The notes: generated by a model not told the origin, from the letters alone. Shown: positions 23,094 to 35,000, counted from the stretch's first letter. The stretch: 64,000 nucleotides of DNA from Colletes latitarsis (GCF_051014445.1 NW_027488366.1:10372001-10436000); one strand, 5' to 3'. Program-made: numbers and translations.

Positions 23094-23891
23094 CTAAATG
23101 GCTTCGAATAGTATGGGCAAGCAGCCAGTTTCGCTGCTGTAAAATCGTGCCCGTTTTTCGAATGCCGCAAGGGCCTGTTTGAAAACGACGACGACCTGAT
23201 TTAGGCTATCGAGATCATCTCTTTTAATCGTTTTCAGTTTGGTCAGTTGATTAAGCAATTTGGCGGTCACGATACGTGGTAACCCGAATTGTTCTTTCAG
23301 GGTTTTCCACGCCACTTCGAAATTCTCATCGGTAACTTCGAGGTGCGCGATCGCTGCCAACGCTTTATCCTCCAGACAGGCGTTCAGATATTGCAATCGA
23401 TGCACATCTGCAAGCCTCGGATTATTTATTATGCCGGAGGTGAACAGATCCGCGAAATGTCTCCATTTACGTGGGTCACCTCCGAACTTGGGGAGCCGTT
23501 GTTTTGGAAGTTCGATAGCGACGTCATGGGGGCTGACCGACGTGGGTGCCGCTTTTGATTCAGCGGCCAGTCTGGTCAGCTCCGTGGTAACGTACGCCTG
23601 GAATTCCATATATTCCGTCTCCTTATTCTCTACGCCACCTTTTGCGAGGAAGTCGCACGTGTTGCGTTTCGCAGGGGCATATTTTCTCCGAATCGACAAG
23701 TACTGCTCAATAGCTTCCTTGTATTGTTCGGATACGGTGGCGAGCTTTGTCCTGAGGAGCTCCTCAGTGAACTGAGCTCGGCCACGTTTCTTTAAGTAAG
23801 AGATCGACCTTGACATCATGTCGAACCGGGTGATCAGGTCGTCGAGATCGCCTTCGAACTCGCTTCGACCTTCATCCTTGGCGACAGACAT
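23094..23891 (-). CDS. gag: Gag N-terminal part of Bel/Pao retrotransposon
   Basis: 265 codons from an ATG in a good context (CACCATGT), 105 nt downstream of the primer-binding site. Residues about 20-75 are charged and helical. About 127-225 resemble the DUF1759 Gag domain of Bel/Pao elements (LPKQRLPKFGGDPRKWRHFA, later LTKLKTIKRDDLDSLNQ). Gag would form the particle that packages the RNA. After residue 246 the frame leaves the expected Gag sequence and stops 19 codons later, while the -1 frame carries the expected continuation into the zinc knuckles. The change point is a run of five A (T at 23,154-23,158). The two frames overlap by about 110 nt. A single-base loss or sequencing error in the run is likeliest; programmed -1 frameshifting is the alternative. 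Confidence 0.9.
   Translation of the reverse strand: MSVAKDEGRSEFEGDLDDLITRFDMMSRSISYLKKRGRAQFTEELLRTKLATVSEQYKEAIEQYLSIRRKYAPAKRNTCDFLAKGGVENKETEYMEFQAYVTTELTRLAAESKAAPTSVSPHDVAIELPKQRLPKFGGDPRKWRHFADLFTSGIINNPRLADVHRLQYLNACLEDKALAAIAHLEVTDENFEVAWKTLKEQFGLPRIVTAKLLNQLTKLKTIKRDDLDSLNQVVVVFKQALAAFEKRARFYSSETGCLPILFEAI
23154..23158 (-). other. A5 run at the Gag/Pol frame change
   Basis: The coding-strand run is in the context CGAAAAACGG. The zero frame reads GAA AAA CGG. The heptamer in that phase (C GAA AAA) does not match the canonical X XXY YYZ slippery pattern, which favours a one-base deletion over designed frameshifting, although AAA alone can slip. Confidence 0.75.
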
Positions 23892-23996
23892 GGTGATCTC
23901 TAATTCGAGGATTTTACAATCTACTCGAAATTAAGTGGTTCCGTAAGCAGCGACTTACGTGAACGTACTGCAACTCTTTCCTGTTCTTTCAACCTC

Positions 23997-24014
23997 AATC
24001 CGGCTCGAAGGACC
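23997..24014 (-). other. Primer-binding site, tRNA-Tyr type
   Basis: Three nucleotides inside the 5' LTR the coding strand reads GGTCCTTCGAGCCGGATT, complementary to the 3' end of animal tRNA-Tyr (acceptor and T-arm ending CCGGCTCGAAGGA plus CC of the CCA tail). The base opposite the terminal A of CCA is C where T is expected, so 18 bases pair and the last does not. This site primes minus-strand synthesis. Its place fixes the element's direction independently of the ORFs. The 105-nt leader from here to the Gag ATG (23,892-23,996) holds a CGTAAG/CTTACG inverted repeat and nothing else I recognise. Confidence 0.85.
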
Positions 24015-24193
24015 GTTTGTTAGAAACTAAGGGTTCTAACCGGGGTCCGGACGAGGGAAATACTAGGGAGAGTGATTGATAAGTTTTTTATTTTGTAATT
24101 TTCGCTTGTTGCTTTGCGACAAGCCTTTTATTTAATTTTAACAAAAAAAAATGAAAAAAATAAAAAAAATATAAATTACAAAAAAACGAGAAT

Positions 24194-24203
24194 TATTTTA
24201 TAA
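24194..24203 (-). promoter_or_regulatory. TATA-like promoter element in 5' LTR
   Basis: Minus-strand TTATAAAATA, followed by about 100 bp of T/A-rich sequence, then AATAAA motifs, then the LTR end. The order TATA, poly(A) signal, LTR end is that of U3-R-U5. The transcription start itself cannot be placed from sequence. Confidence 0.5.
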
Positions 24204-24632
24204 TCCAGCCGGGGGTGGAGATTCACCGGCGTTGCCCCGGTTGGGATGAACCTTGGTTGCTGTAACAAAGGTTTGTTCAGATTAAATACGTGCGTACACG
24301 TATCGTAAACACGCTCGTCAGCTGTTCGCCTCGCTCTCCTAGCGGCTAGCTGTGCGCTGGGAGGGGGGAATCGGCTGTCGTTCAACGTGAATCAGTGGAC
24401 TGTAAATTTGTACTTGTACGCTGATAATTATTTATTGAAACTATCAGCGATACGTTTGCCCTGAACAGAAGAGAATTCACTCGTATCTGTCGGGGGCGAC
24501 TTAGCCACGGACGGGTCACCAAATGGAGGTCGTAAAGCTCCAAATGGGTGGATCCCGTGAGCACGCTCTCCGTGCGGGTGACGTAGGAACGTCGTGCGAG
24601 GTGATTTCCTGCGACACTGTAAAATTACTGCA

Positions 24633-24745
24633 CGGCGACCGTTTCTACCGGGGACCGTGACAGTAAAGTGTCCTTTGCAAAAAATCCCTCGCGGGTCCAA
24701 CCGCACTATAAAGCCTACCCGGCGACCGTGTTGCACGGGGACCGT
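24633..24745. repeat. 26-bp direct repeat in U3 of 5' LTR
   Basis: Two related 26-bp units, CGGCGACCGT...GGGGACCGT, lie at 24,633-24,658 and 24,720-24,745, 87 bp apart, and equally in the 3' LTR. Repeats of this kind in U3 are often enhancer-like, but nothing here proves that. Confidence 0.6.
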
Positions 24746-25557
24746 ATTTGGTAGGCGGCGTGACGGAAGGTGAGGCGACCTTGAACCCGAACTCCTCCGT
24801 AGGGTGTACGGTCGACTCGTACACCGACGGGTTTTTGGAGAGGGTTTTTTGGCGACCTTTGCACGAAGAGCACTCCACGAGGCGGTACCGATTCAACGGT
24901 ATGACCTTTGGGAGGCTCCAAAGCCGTATAGCTTTAAAGGGATTCTGGGTGGGTGCACCCTGAGTCCCTTACGTCGCGGTCGCGGCAACGACTGCAACGT
25001 ACAATCCTTCCTAGCGAAGGCGGTCGCGCCACGCGTTGCGTGTATTACGACCTCCCTTTTGTCGCAGGTAGATTGTTCTGGGAAACTCTAACCGCAGCAA
25101 CGGAGAGAATTCTTTTTTATACAAGTCCGAATATTATGTGCGAGTCCGTACTTGAGGAGCGAGATCTTCTGGGATCCGCTCCCGTTGGCAGTCGGCTCGT
25201 GAATAATTACGAATATTGTCGCGGATCGACAGACGAAGACTCGGTCGCGCCTTGTCGTCGCGATGCGGCGCTGCCGAATTCAGCTGTCGATCTCTTTTCA
25301 ATATATTATACGGTTCTCTCTCTCGACGCTGACGTCACGATACCGTTTAAACCGGTGCGAAGCGAATCTTCGCGTGAGGTCGGCGTACAAAAACACGTAA
25401 ACGGCTGCGGTTTTAAATCGTCCGAACGTTCAACGAACCTGACGAACGCTTAACCTTCCGCAGTGTCACGTACACAAACGGATACGGGAATCGCAGCCGA
25501 GAATTTAATGTTTTCAGACTAACGCGATTTTAAATAGTTTTTTAACATATTTAAACA

Positions 25558-25562
25558 ATGTG
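25558..25562. other. Target-site duplication, right (ATGTG)
   Basis: Second copy of the 5-bp duplication, followed by AAAAACGCGAAAGTATGAG, the normal continuation of a family A monomer. Confidence 0.95.
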
Positions 25563-27799
25563 AAAAACGCGAAAGTATGAGCCTGATGAGGGCGAATCCC
25601 AGACCTATCCCAGACCTAACTTGTGTTATCCTCTAAAATATTGATCGAAACTAGTTTTAATTGACTGTTTCGGCGTGGTACCACATTACTACGTGATACA
25701 ATCCAGAAACAGCCCAGGATCTAGCCATGAAGTATCAGAAATATGCGAAAGTATGAGCCTGATGAGGGCAAATCCTAGACCTAACCCAAACCTAACATGC
25801 GTTATCCTCTAAAATATTTATCAAGACCAGGTTTAGTTGAATGTTTCAGTGTGGTACCACATTACTACGTGAACCAAACCAGAGAAAACCCAGGATCCGG
25901 TCAACAACTATGTGAAGAATGCGAAAGTATGAGTCTGATGAGTGAAAATCCCAGGGCAAACCTAGACCTAACATGCGTTATCTTCTAAAATATTGATCCA
26001 AACCAGGTTTAATGGACTGTTTCAGTGTGGAAACACTTTACTACGTGATACAAAGCAGAAAAAACCCTCGATCAGGTCAACATGTATGTTAAAACTGCGG
26101 AAGTATGACCCTGATGAGGGCAAATCCCAGGCCTAACCTAGACCTAACATGCGTTGTCCTCTAAAATATTGATGGAAACCTGGTTTAATTGACTGTTTCA
26201 GTGTTGTACTTCATTACTACGTGATGCAATCCAGAAAAAGCCCAGGATCTAGCCATCAAGTATGAGAAATATGCGAAAGAATGAGCCTGATGAGAGCAAA
26301 TCCCAGACCTAACCTAGACATAACATGAATTATTCTCTAAAATATTGATCATGACCAGGTTTAATTGATTGTTTCAGTGTGGTCCCACATTACTACGTGA
26401 TCCAAACCAGAAAAAACCCAGGATCCGTTCAACAAGTATGTGAAGAATGCGAAAGTATGAGCCTGATGAGGGCAAATCCCAGACCTATCCCAGACCAAAC
26501 TTGCGTTATCCTCTAAAACATTGATCGAAACCAGGTTTAATCGACTGCTTCGGTGTGGTACCACATTGCTACGTGATACAAAGCAGAAAAAACCCTCGAT
26601 CAGGTCAACATGTATGTTAAAACTGCGGAAGTATGACCCTGATGAGGGCAAATCCCAGGCCTAACCTAGACCTAACATGCGTTGTCCTCTAAAATATTGA
26701 TGGAAACCAGGTTTAATTGACTGTTTCAGTGTTGTACTTCATTACTACGTGATGCAATCCAGAAAAAGCCCAGGATCTAGCCATCAAGTATGAGAAATAT
26801 GCGAAAGAATGAGCCTGATGAGAGCAAATCCCAGACCTAACCTAGACATAACATGAATTATTCTCTAAAATATTGATCATGACCAGGTTTAATTGATTGT
26901 TTCGGTGTGGTTCCACATTACAACGTGATCCAAACCAGAAAAAACCCAGGATCCGTTCAACAAGTATGTGAAGAATGCGAAAGTATGAGCCTGATGAGGG
27001 CAAATCCCAGACCTATCCCAGACCAAACTTGCGTTATCCTCTAAAATATTGATCGAAACCAGGCTTAATCGACTGCTTCAGTGTGGTACCACATTGCTAC
27101 GTGATCCAAACCAGAAAAAACCGAGGACCAGTTCAACAAGTATGTCAAAAACGCGAAAGTATGAGCCTGATGAGGGCAAATCCCAGACCTATCCCAGACC
27201 AAACTTGCGTTATCCTCTAAAATATTGATCGAAACCAGGTTTAATCGACTGCTTCAGTGTGGTACCACATTGCTACGTGATCCAAACCAGAAAAAACCGA
27301 GGACCAGTTCAACAAGTATGTCAAAAACGCGGAAGTATGACCCTGATGAGGGCAAATCCCAGGCCTAACCTAGACCTAACATGCGTTTTCCTCTAAACTA
27401 TTGATGGAAACCAGGTTTAATTGATTGTTTCCGTGTGGTCCCACGTTACTACGTGATCCAAACCAGAAAAAACCCAGGATCCGTTCAACAAGTATGTGAA
27501 GAATGCGAAAGTATGAGTGTGATGAGTGAAAATCCCTGGGCTAACCTAGACCTAACACGCGTTATCCTCAAAACTATTGATCGAAACCAGGTTTAATTGA
27601 CTGTTTCAGCGTGGTACGACATTACTACGTAATACAATCCAGAAACAGCCCAGGATCTAGCCATGAAGTATGAGAAATATGCGAAAGTATGAGCCTGATG
27701 AGGGCAAATCCTAGACCTAACCCAAACCTAACATGCGTTATCCTCTAAAATATTTATCAAGACCGGGTTTAATTGAATGTTCCAGTGTGGTACCACACT

Positions 27800-28680
27800 A
27801 CTACGTGATCCAAACCAGAAAAAACCCAGGATCCGTTCAACAAGTATGTGAAGAATGCGAAAGTATGAGTCTGAAGAGTGAAAATCCCAGGCCTAACCTA
27901 GACCTGACATGCGTTATCCTCAAAAATATTGATCGAAACCTGGTTTAATCGACTGTTTCAGTGTGGTACCACATTACTATGTGATCCAAACCAGAAAATA
28001 ACCCAGGATCTGTTCAACGAGTATGTGAGGCGTGCGAAAGTATGAGTCTGATGAATGCAAATCCCAGACCTATCCCAGACCTAACATGCGTTATCCTCTA
28101 AAATATTTATCAAGACCAGGTTTAATTGAATGTTTCAGTGTGGTACCACATTACTACGTGATCCAAACCAGTAAAAACCCAGGATCCGTTCAACAAGTAT
28201 GTGAAGAATGCGAAAGTATGAGTCTGATGAGTGAAAATCCCCGGCCTAACCTAGACCTAACATGTGTTATCCTAAAAAATATTGTTCGAAACCAGGTTTA
28301 ATCGACTGTTTCAGTGTGGTACCACACTACCACGTGACCCAAACCGGAAGAAACCCAGGATCTAGCCATCAAGTATGAGAAATATGCGAAAGTATGAGCC
28401 TGATGAGGGCGAATCCCAGACCTATCCCAGACCTAACTTGCGTTATCCTCTAAAATATTGATCGAAATCAGGTTTAATTGACTGTTTCAGCGTGGTACCA
28501 CATTACTACGTGATACAATCCAGAAACAGCCCAGGATCTAGCCATGAAGTATGAGAAATATGCGAAAGTATGAGCCTGATGAGGGCAAATCCTAGACCTA
28601 ACCCAAACCTAACATGCGTTATCCTCTAAAATATTTATCAAGACCAGGTTTAGTTGAATGTTTCAGTGTGGTACCACATT
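27800..28680 (+). repeat. Five-monomer block repeated at 29.38-30.26 kb and 37.66-38.54 kb
   Basis: Matches 29,384-30,264 at an offset of 1,584-1,585 bp (9 monomers) and 37,658-38,538 at 9,858 bp (56 monomers). Shared rare variants include GTATGTGAGGCGTGCGAAAG near 28,021 and TCCTAAAAAATATTGTTCG near 28,270. The copy at 29.4 kb has lost one base near 29,531 (TTTAGCGACTG). Confidence 0.8.
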
Positions 28681-29669
28681 ACTACGTGAACCAAACCAGA
28701 GAAAACCCAGGATCCGGTCAACAAGTATGTGAAGAATGCGAAAGTATGAGTCTGATGAGTGAAAATCCCAGGGCAAACCTAGACCTAACATGCGTTATCT
28801 TCTAAAATATTGATCCAAACCAGGTTTAATGGACTGTTTCAGTGTGGAACCACTTTACTACGTGATACAAAGCAGAAAAAACCCTCGATCAGGTCAACAT
28901 GTATGTTAAAACTGCGGAAGTATGACCCTGATGAGGGCAAATCCCAGACCTATCCCAGACCAAACTTGCGTTATCCTCTAAAATATTGATCGAAACCAGG
29001 TTTAATCGACTGTTTCAGTGTGGTACCACATTGCTACGTGATCCAAACCAGAAAAAACCGAGGACCAGTTCAACAAGTATGTCAAAAACGCGAAAGTATG
29101 AGCCTGATGAGGGCAAATCCCAGACCTATCCCAGACCAAACTTGCGTTATCCTCTAAAATATTGATCGAAACCAGGTTTAATCGACTGCTTCAGTGTGGT
29201 ACCACATTGCTACGTGATCCAAACCAGAAAAAACCGAGGACCAGTTCAACAAGTATGTCAAAAACGCGGAAGTATGACCCTGATGAGGGCAAATCCCAGG
29301 CCTAACCTAGACCTAACATGCGTTTTCCTCTAAACTATTGATGGAAACCAGGTTTAATTGATTGTTTCAGTGTGGTCCCACATTACTACGTGATCCAAAC
29401 CAGAAAAAACCCAGGATCCGTTCAACAAGTATGTGAAGAGTGCGAAAGTATGAGTCTGAAGAGTCAAAATCCCAGGCCTAACCTAGGCCTGACATGCGTT
29501 ATCCTCAAAAATATTGATCGAAACCTGGTTTAGCGACTGTTTCAGTGTAGTACCACATTACTATGTGATCCAAACCAGAAAATAACCCAGGATCTGTTCA
29601 ACGAGTATGTGAGGCGTGCGAAAGTATGAGTCTGATGAATGCAAATCCCAGACCTATCCCAGACCTAAC

Positions 29670-30700
29670 ATGCGTTATCCTCTAAAATATTTATCAAGAC
29701 CAGGTTTAATTGAATGTTTCAGTGTGGTACCACATTACTACGTGATCCAAACCAGTAAGAACCCAGGATCCGTTCAACAAGTATGTGAAGAATGCGAAAG
29801 TATGAGTCTGATGAGTGAAAATCCCCGGCCTAACCTAGACCTAACATGCGTTATCCTAAAAAATATTGTTCGAAACCAGGTTTAATCGACTGTTTCAGTG
29901 TGGTACCACACTACCACGTGACCCAAACCGGAAGAAACCCAGGATCTAGGCATCAAGTATGAGAAATATGCGAAAGTATGAGCCTGATGAGGGCGAATCC
30001 CAGACCTATCCCAGACCTAACTTGCGTTATCCTCTAAAATATTGATCGAAATCAGGTTTAATTGACTGTTTCAGCGTGGTACCACATTACTACGTGGTAC
30101 AATCCAGAAACAGCCCAGGGTCTAGCCATGAAGTATGAGAGATATGCGAAAGTATGAGACTGATGAGGGCAAATCCAAGACCTAACCCAAACCTAACATG
30201 CGTTATCCTCTAAAATATTTATCAAGACCAGGTTTAATTGAATGTTTCAGTGTGGTACCACATTACTGCGTGAACCAAACCAGAAAAAACCCAGTATCTG
30301 TCCAACAAGTATGTGAAGAATGCGAAAGTATGAGCCTGATGAGTGAAAATCCCAGGCCTAACCTAGACCTAACATGCGTTATCCTCTAAAATATTGATCC
30401 AAACCAGGTTTAATGGACTGTTTCAGTGTGGTACCACTTTACTGCGTGATCCAAAGCAGAAAAAACCATCGATCAGGTCAACATGTATGTTAAAACTGCG
30501 AAAGTATGACCCTGATGTGGGCACATCCCAGGCCTAACCTAGACCTAACATGCGTTGTCCTCTAAACTATTGATGGAAACCAGGTTTAATTGACTGTTTC
30601 AGTTTGGTACCACATTACTATGTGATCCAAACCAGAAAATAACCCAGGATCTGTTCACCGAGTATGTGAAGTGTGCGTAGGTATGAGTCTGATGAGGGCA
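29670..30700 (+). repeat. Six-monomer block repeated at 33.89-34.92 kb
   Basis: Near-identical to 33,891-34,921 at an offset of 4,221 bp (24 monomers), including CCCAGTATCTGTCCAACAAG and the TGTTCACCGAGTATGTGAAG variant with GCGTAGGTATGAG. Confidence 0.8.
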
Positions 30701-32076
30701 AATCCCAGACCTATCCCAGACCTAACTTGCGTTATCCACTAAAATATTGATCGAAACCAGGTTTAACCGACAGTTTCAGTGTGGTACCACATTACTACGT
30801 GATCCAAACCAGAAAAAAACCCAGGATCTTGTCAACGAGTATGTGAAGTGTGCGAAAGTATGAGTCTCATGAGGGATAATCCCAGGCCTAACCTAGACCT
30901 AACATGCGTTGTCCTCTAAACTATTGATGGAAACCAGGTTTAATTGACTGTTTCAGTTTGGTACCACATTACTATGTGATCCAAACCAGAAAATAACCCA
31001 GGATCTGTTCACCGAGTATGTGAAGTGTGCGTAGGTATGAGCCTGATGAGGGCAAAACCCAGACCTATCCCAGACCTAACTTGCATTGTCTTCTAAAATA
31101 GTGTTCGAAACCAGGTTTAATCGACAGTTTCAGTGTTGTACCACATTACTACGTGATCCAAACCAGAAACAAACCCAGGATCTTGTCAACGAGTATGTGA
31201 AGTGTGCGAAAGTATGAGTCTGATGAGGGATAATCCCAGACCTATCCCAGACCTAACTTGCGTTATCCTCTAAAATAGTGATCGAAACCAGGCTTAATTG
31301 ACTGTTTTAGTTGGGGTACCACTTTACTACGTGATCCAATCCAGAAATATCCCAGGATCTATTCATGAAGTATGAGAAATATGCGAAAGTATGAGCCTGA
31401 TGAGAGCAAATCCTAGACCTAACCCAGACCTAACATGGGTTGTCCTCTAAAATATTTATCAAGACCAGGTATAATTGATTGTTTCAGTGTGGCCCCACAT
31501 TACTACGTGATCCAAACCAGTAAAAACCCAGGATCCGTTCAACAAGTATGTGAAGAATGCGAAAGTATGAGTCTGATGAGGGCTAATCCCAGACCTAACC
31601 TAGACCTAACATGAATTATTCTCTAAAATATTGATCGAAACCAGGTTTAATTGACTGTTTTAGTTGTGGTACCACTTTACTACGTGATCCAAAGCAGAAA
31701 AAACCCTCGATCACGTCAACATGTATGTTAAAACTGCGAAAGTATGACCCTGATGAGGGCAAATCCCAGGCCTAACCTAGACCTAACATGCGTTGTCCTC
31801 TAAAATATTGATGGAAACCAGGTTTAATTGACTGTTTCAGTGTTGTACTTCATTACTACGTGATGCAATCCAGAAAAAGCCCAGGATCTAGCCATCAAGT
31901 ATGAGAAATATGCGAAAGTATGAGTCTGATGAGGGCTAATCCCAGACCTATCCCAGACCTAACTTGCGTTATCCTCTAAAATAGTGATCGAAACCAGGTT
32001 TAATCGACTGTTTCAGTGTGGTACCACATTGCTACGTGATCCAAACCAGAAAAAACCCAGGATCAGTTCAACAAGT

Positions 32077-32081
32077 ATGTG
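32077..32081. other. Paralogous empty insertion site (single ATGTG)
   Basis: The DNA right of the retrotransposon (25,562 to about 25,920) matches 32,081-32,440 at a constant offset of 6,519 bp (37 monomers), including GTGAACCAAACCAG and the rare GGATCCGGTCAAC. At the equivalent point this copy has one ATGTG and no element, with CAGTTCAACAAGT upstream as on the left side of the insertion. It shows the pre-insertion state of a sister monomer. Confidence 0.85.
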
Positions 32082-35000
32082 AAAAACGCGAAAGTATGAA
32101 CCTGATGAGGGCGAATCCCAGACCTGTCCCAGACCTAACTTGCGTGATCCTCTAAAATATTGATCGAAATCAGTTTTAATTGACTGTTTCGGCGTGGTAC
32201 CACATTACTACGCGATACAATCCAGAAACAGCCCAGGATCTAGCCATGAAGTATGAGAAATATGCGAAAGTATGAGCCTGATGAGGGCAAATCCTAGACC
32301 TAACCCAAACCTAACATGCGTTATCCTCTAAAATATTTATCAAGACCAGGTTTAATTTAATGTTTCAGTGTGGTACCACATTACTACGTGAACCAAACCA
32401 GAAAAAACCCAGGATCCGGTCAACAAGTATGTGAAGAATGCGAAAGTATGAGTCTGATGAGGGCTAATCCCAGACCTAACCTAGACCTAACATGAATTAT
32501 TCTCTAAAATATTGATCGAAACCAGGTTTAACCGACAGTTTCAGTGTGGTACCACATTACTACGTGATCCAAACCAGAAAAAAACCCAGGATCTTGTCAA
32601 CGAGTATGTGAAGTGTGCGAAAGTATGAGTCTCATGAGGGATAATCCCAGGCCTATCCCAGACCTAACATGCGTTGTCCTCTAAACTATTGATGGAAACC
32701 AGGTTTAATTGACTGTTTCAGTGTGGTACCACACTACTACATGATCCAAACCAGAAAAAAACCAGGATCTGTTCAACAAGTATGTGAAAAACGCGAAAGT
32801 ATGAGCCTGATGAGGGCAAAACCCAGACCTATCCCAGACCTAACTTGCATTGTCTTCTAAAATAGTGTTCGAAACCAGGTTTAATCGACAGTTTCAGTGT
32901 GGTACCACATTACTACGTGATCCAAACCAGAAAAAAACCCAGGATCTTGTCAACGAGTATGTGAAGTGTGCGAAAGTATGAGTCTGATGAGGGATAATCC
33001 CAGACCTAACTTGCGTTATCCTCTAAAATAGTGACCGAAACCAGGTTTAATTGACTGTTTTAGTTGTGGTACCACTTTACTACGTGATCCAATCCAGAAA
33101 TATCCCAGGATCTAGCCATGAAGTATGAGAAATATGCGAAAGTATGAGCCTGATGAGAGCAAATCCTAGACCTAACCCAGACCTAACATGGGTTGTCCTC
33201 TAAAATATTTATCAAGACCAGGTTTAATTGATTGTTTCAGTGTGGCCCCACATTACTACGTGATCCAAACCAGAAAAACCCAGGATCCGTTCAACAAGTA
33301 TGTGAAGAATGCGAAAGTATGAGTCTGATGAGTGAAAATCCCAGGCCTAACCTAGACCTAACATGCGTTATCCTCAAAAATATTGATCCAAACAAGGTTT
33401 AATGGACTGTTTCAATGTGGTACCACTTTACTACGTGATCCAAAGCAGAAAAAACCCTCGATCACGTCAACATGTATGTTAAAACTGCGAAAGTATGACC
33501 CTGACGAGAGCAAATCCCAGGCCTAACCTAGACCTAACATGCGTTGTCCTCTAAAGTATTGATGGAAACCAGGTTTAATTGACTGTTTCAGTGTTGTACT
33601 TCATTACTACGTGATGCAATCCAGAAAAAGCCCAGGATCTAGTCATCAAGTATGAGAAATATGCGAAAGTATGAGTCTGATGAGGGCTAATCCCAGACCT
33701 ATCCCAGACCTAACTTGCGTTACCCTCTAAAATAGTGATCGAAACCAGGTTTAATCGACTGTTTCAGTGTGGTACCACATTGCTACGTGATCCAAACCAG
33801 AAAAAACCCAGGATCAGTTCAACAAGTATGTGAAAAACGCGAAAGTATGAGCCTGATGAGGGCGAATCCCAGACCTATCCCAGACCTAACTTGCGTGGTC
33901 CTCTAAAATATTTATCAAGACCAGGTTTAATTGAATGTTTCAGTGTGGTACCACATTACTACGTGATCCAAACCAGTAAAAACCCAGGATCCGTTCAACA
34001 AGTATGTGAAGAATGCGAAAGTATGAGTCTGATGAGTGAAAATCCCCGGCCTAACCTAGACCTAACATGCGTTATCCTAAAAAATATTGTTCGAAACCAG
34101 GTTTAATCGACTGTTTCAGTGTGGTACTTCACTACCACGTGACCCAAACCGGAAGAAACCCAGGATCTAGCCATCAAGTATGAGAAATATGCGAAAGTAT
34201 GAGCCTGATGAGGGCGAATCCCAGACCTATCCCAGACCTAACTTGCGTTATCCTCTAAAATATTGATCGAAATCAGGTTTAATTGACTGTTTCAGCGTGG
34301 TACCACATTACTTCGTGATACAATCCAGAAACAGCCCAGGGTCTAGCCATGAAGTATGAGAGATATGCGAAAGTAAGAGCCTGATGAGGGCAAATCCAAG
34401 ACCTAACCCAAACCTAACATGCGTTATCCTCTAAAATATTTATCAAGACCAGGTTTAATTGAATGTTTCAGTGTGGTACCACATTACTGCGTGAACCAAA
34501 CCAGAAAAAACCCAGTATCTGTCCAACAAGTATGTGAAGAATGCGAAAGTATGAGCCTGATGAGTGAAAATCCCAGGCCTAACCTAGACCTAACATGCGT
34601 TATCCTCAAAAATATTGATCCAAACCAGGTTTAATGGACTGTTTCAGTGTGGTACCACTTTACTGCGTGATCCAAAGCAGAAAAAACCCTCGATCAGGTC
34701 AACATGTATGTTAAAACTGCGAAAGTATGACCCTGATGTGGGCAAATCCCAGGCCTAACCTAGACCTAACATGCGTTGTCCTCTAAACTATTGATGGAAA
34801 CCAGGTTTAATTGACTGTTTCAGTTTGGTACCACATTACTATGTGATCCAAACCAGAAAATAACCCAGGATCTGTTCACCGAGTATGTGAAGTGTGCGTA
34901 GGTATGAGTCTGATGAGGGCAAATCCTAGACCTATCCCAGACCTAACTTGCGTGGTCCTCTAAAATATTTATCAAGACCAGGTTTAATTGAATGTTTCAG

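Larger units (their letters stand above)
19588..23205 (-). pseudogene. pol: Main pol frame: Gag zinc knuckles, protease, RT, RNase H, integrase zinc finger
   Basis: Open frame from just after a TAG at 23,206-23,208 to TAA at 19,588-19,590. The first internal ATG, at 22,986, starts 1,132 codons but is not a likely true start, because the frame upstream reads as a continuation of Gag. Numbered from that ATG: cysteine/histidine knuckles at 36-48, 69-82 (C-x2-C-x4-H-x4-C) and 88-100; protease with LIDQGSESSFIS (D193); reverse transcriptase at about 470-640 with VADIEKMF (D525) and YVDD at 601-604; RNase H with D781, E825, D855 and D901 (NPADLNSRG); integrase zinc finger with H1085, H1090, C1120 and C1123. 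Every catalytic motif is present. Bel/Pao elements normally use one Gag-Pol frame, so the split from Gag and the terminal TAA are breaks in this copy unless recoded. Confidence 0.95.
16075..25557 (-). mobile_element. Bel/Pao-type LTR retrotransposon, full-length but disrupted
   Basis: A 9,483-bp element with two 1,540-bp LTRs (TG...CA ends), a 6,403-bp internal region and perfect 5-bp target duplications, coding on the minus strand. Domain order is Gag, CCHC knuckles, DUF1758-like protease, reverse transcriptase with YVDD, RNase H, H2C2 zinc finger, DDE integrase core and C-terminal DUF5641-like domain. This order and the motif wording are those of the Bel/Pao superfamily. An extra 205-codon ORF lies between pol and the 3' LTR. 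The polyprotein is broken once by frame and twice by stop codons, so this copy cannot make an intact polyprotein without recoding. LTR divergence of about 5 in 1,540 marks a recent insertion. I cannot assign a named family. Confidence 0.97.
24018..25557 (-). repeat. 5' LTR (right copy)
   Basis: Upstream LTR in element orientation, 1,540 bp, starting TGTTTAAATATG and ending CTAACA on the minus strand. This is longer than the several hundred bases of most Bel/Pao LTRs I know of. It matches the left LTR at all but about five positions. Most of it would be U3, because the TATA-like sequence lies only about 180 bp from the 3' end. The palindromes and direct repeat of the left LTR are present at +7,943. 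Confidence 0.96.
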
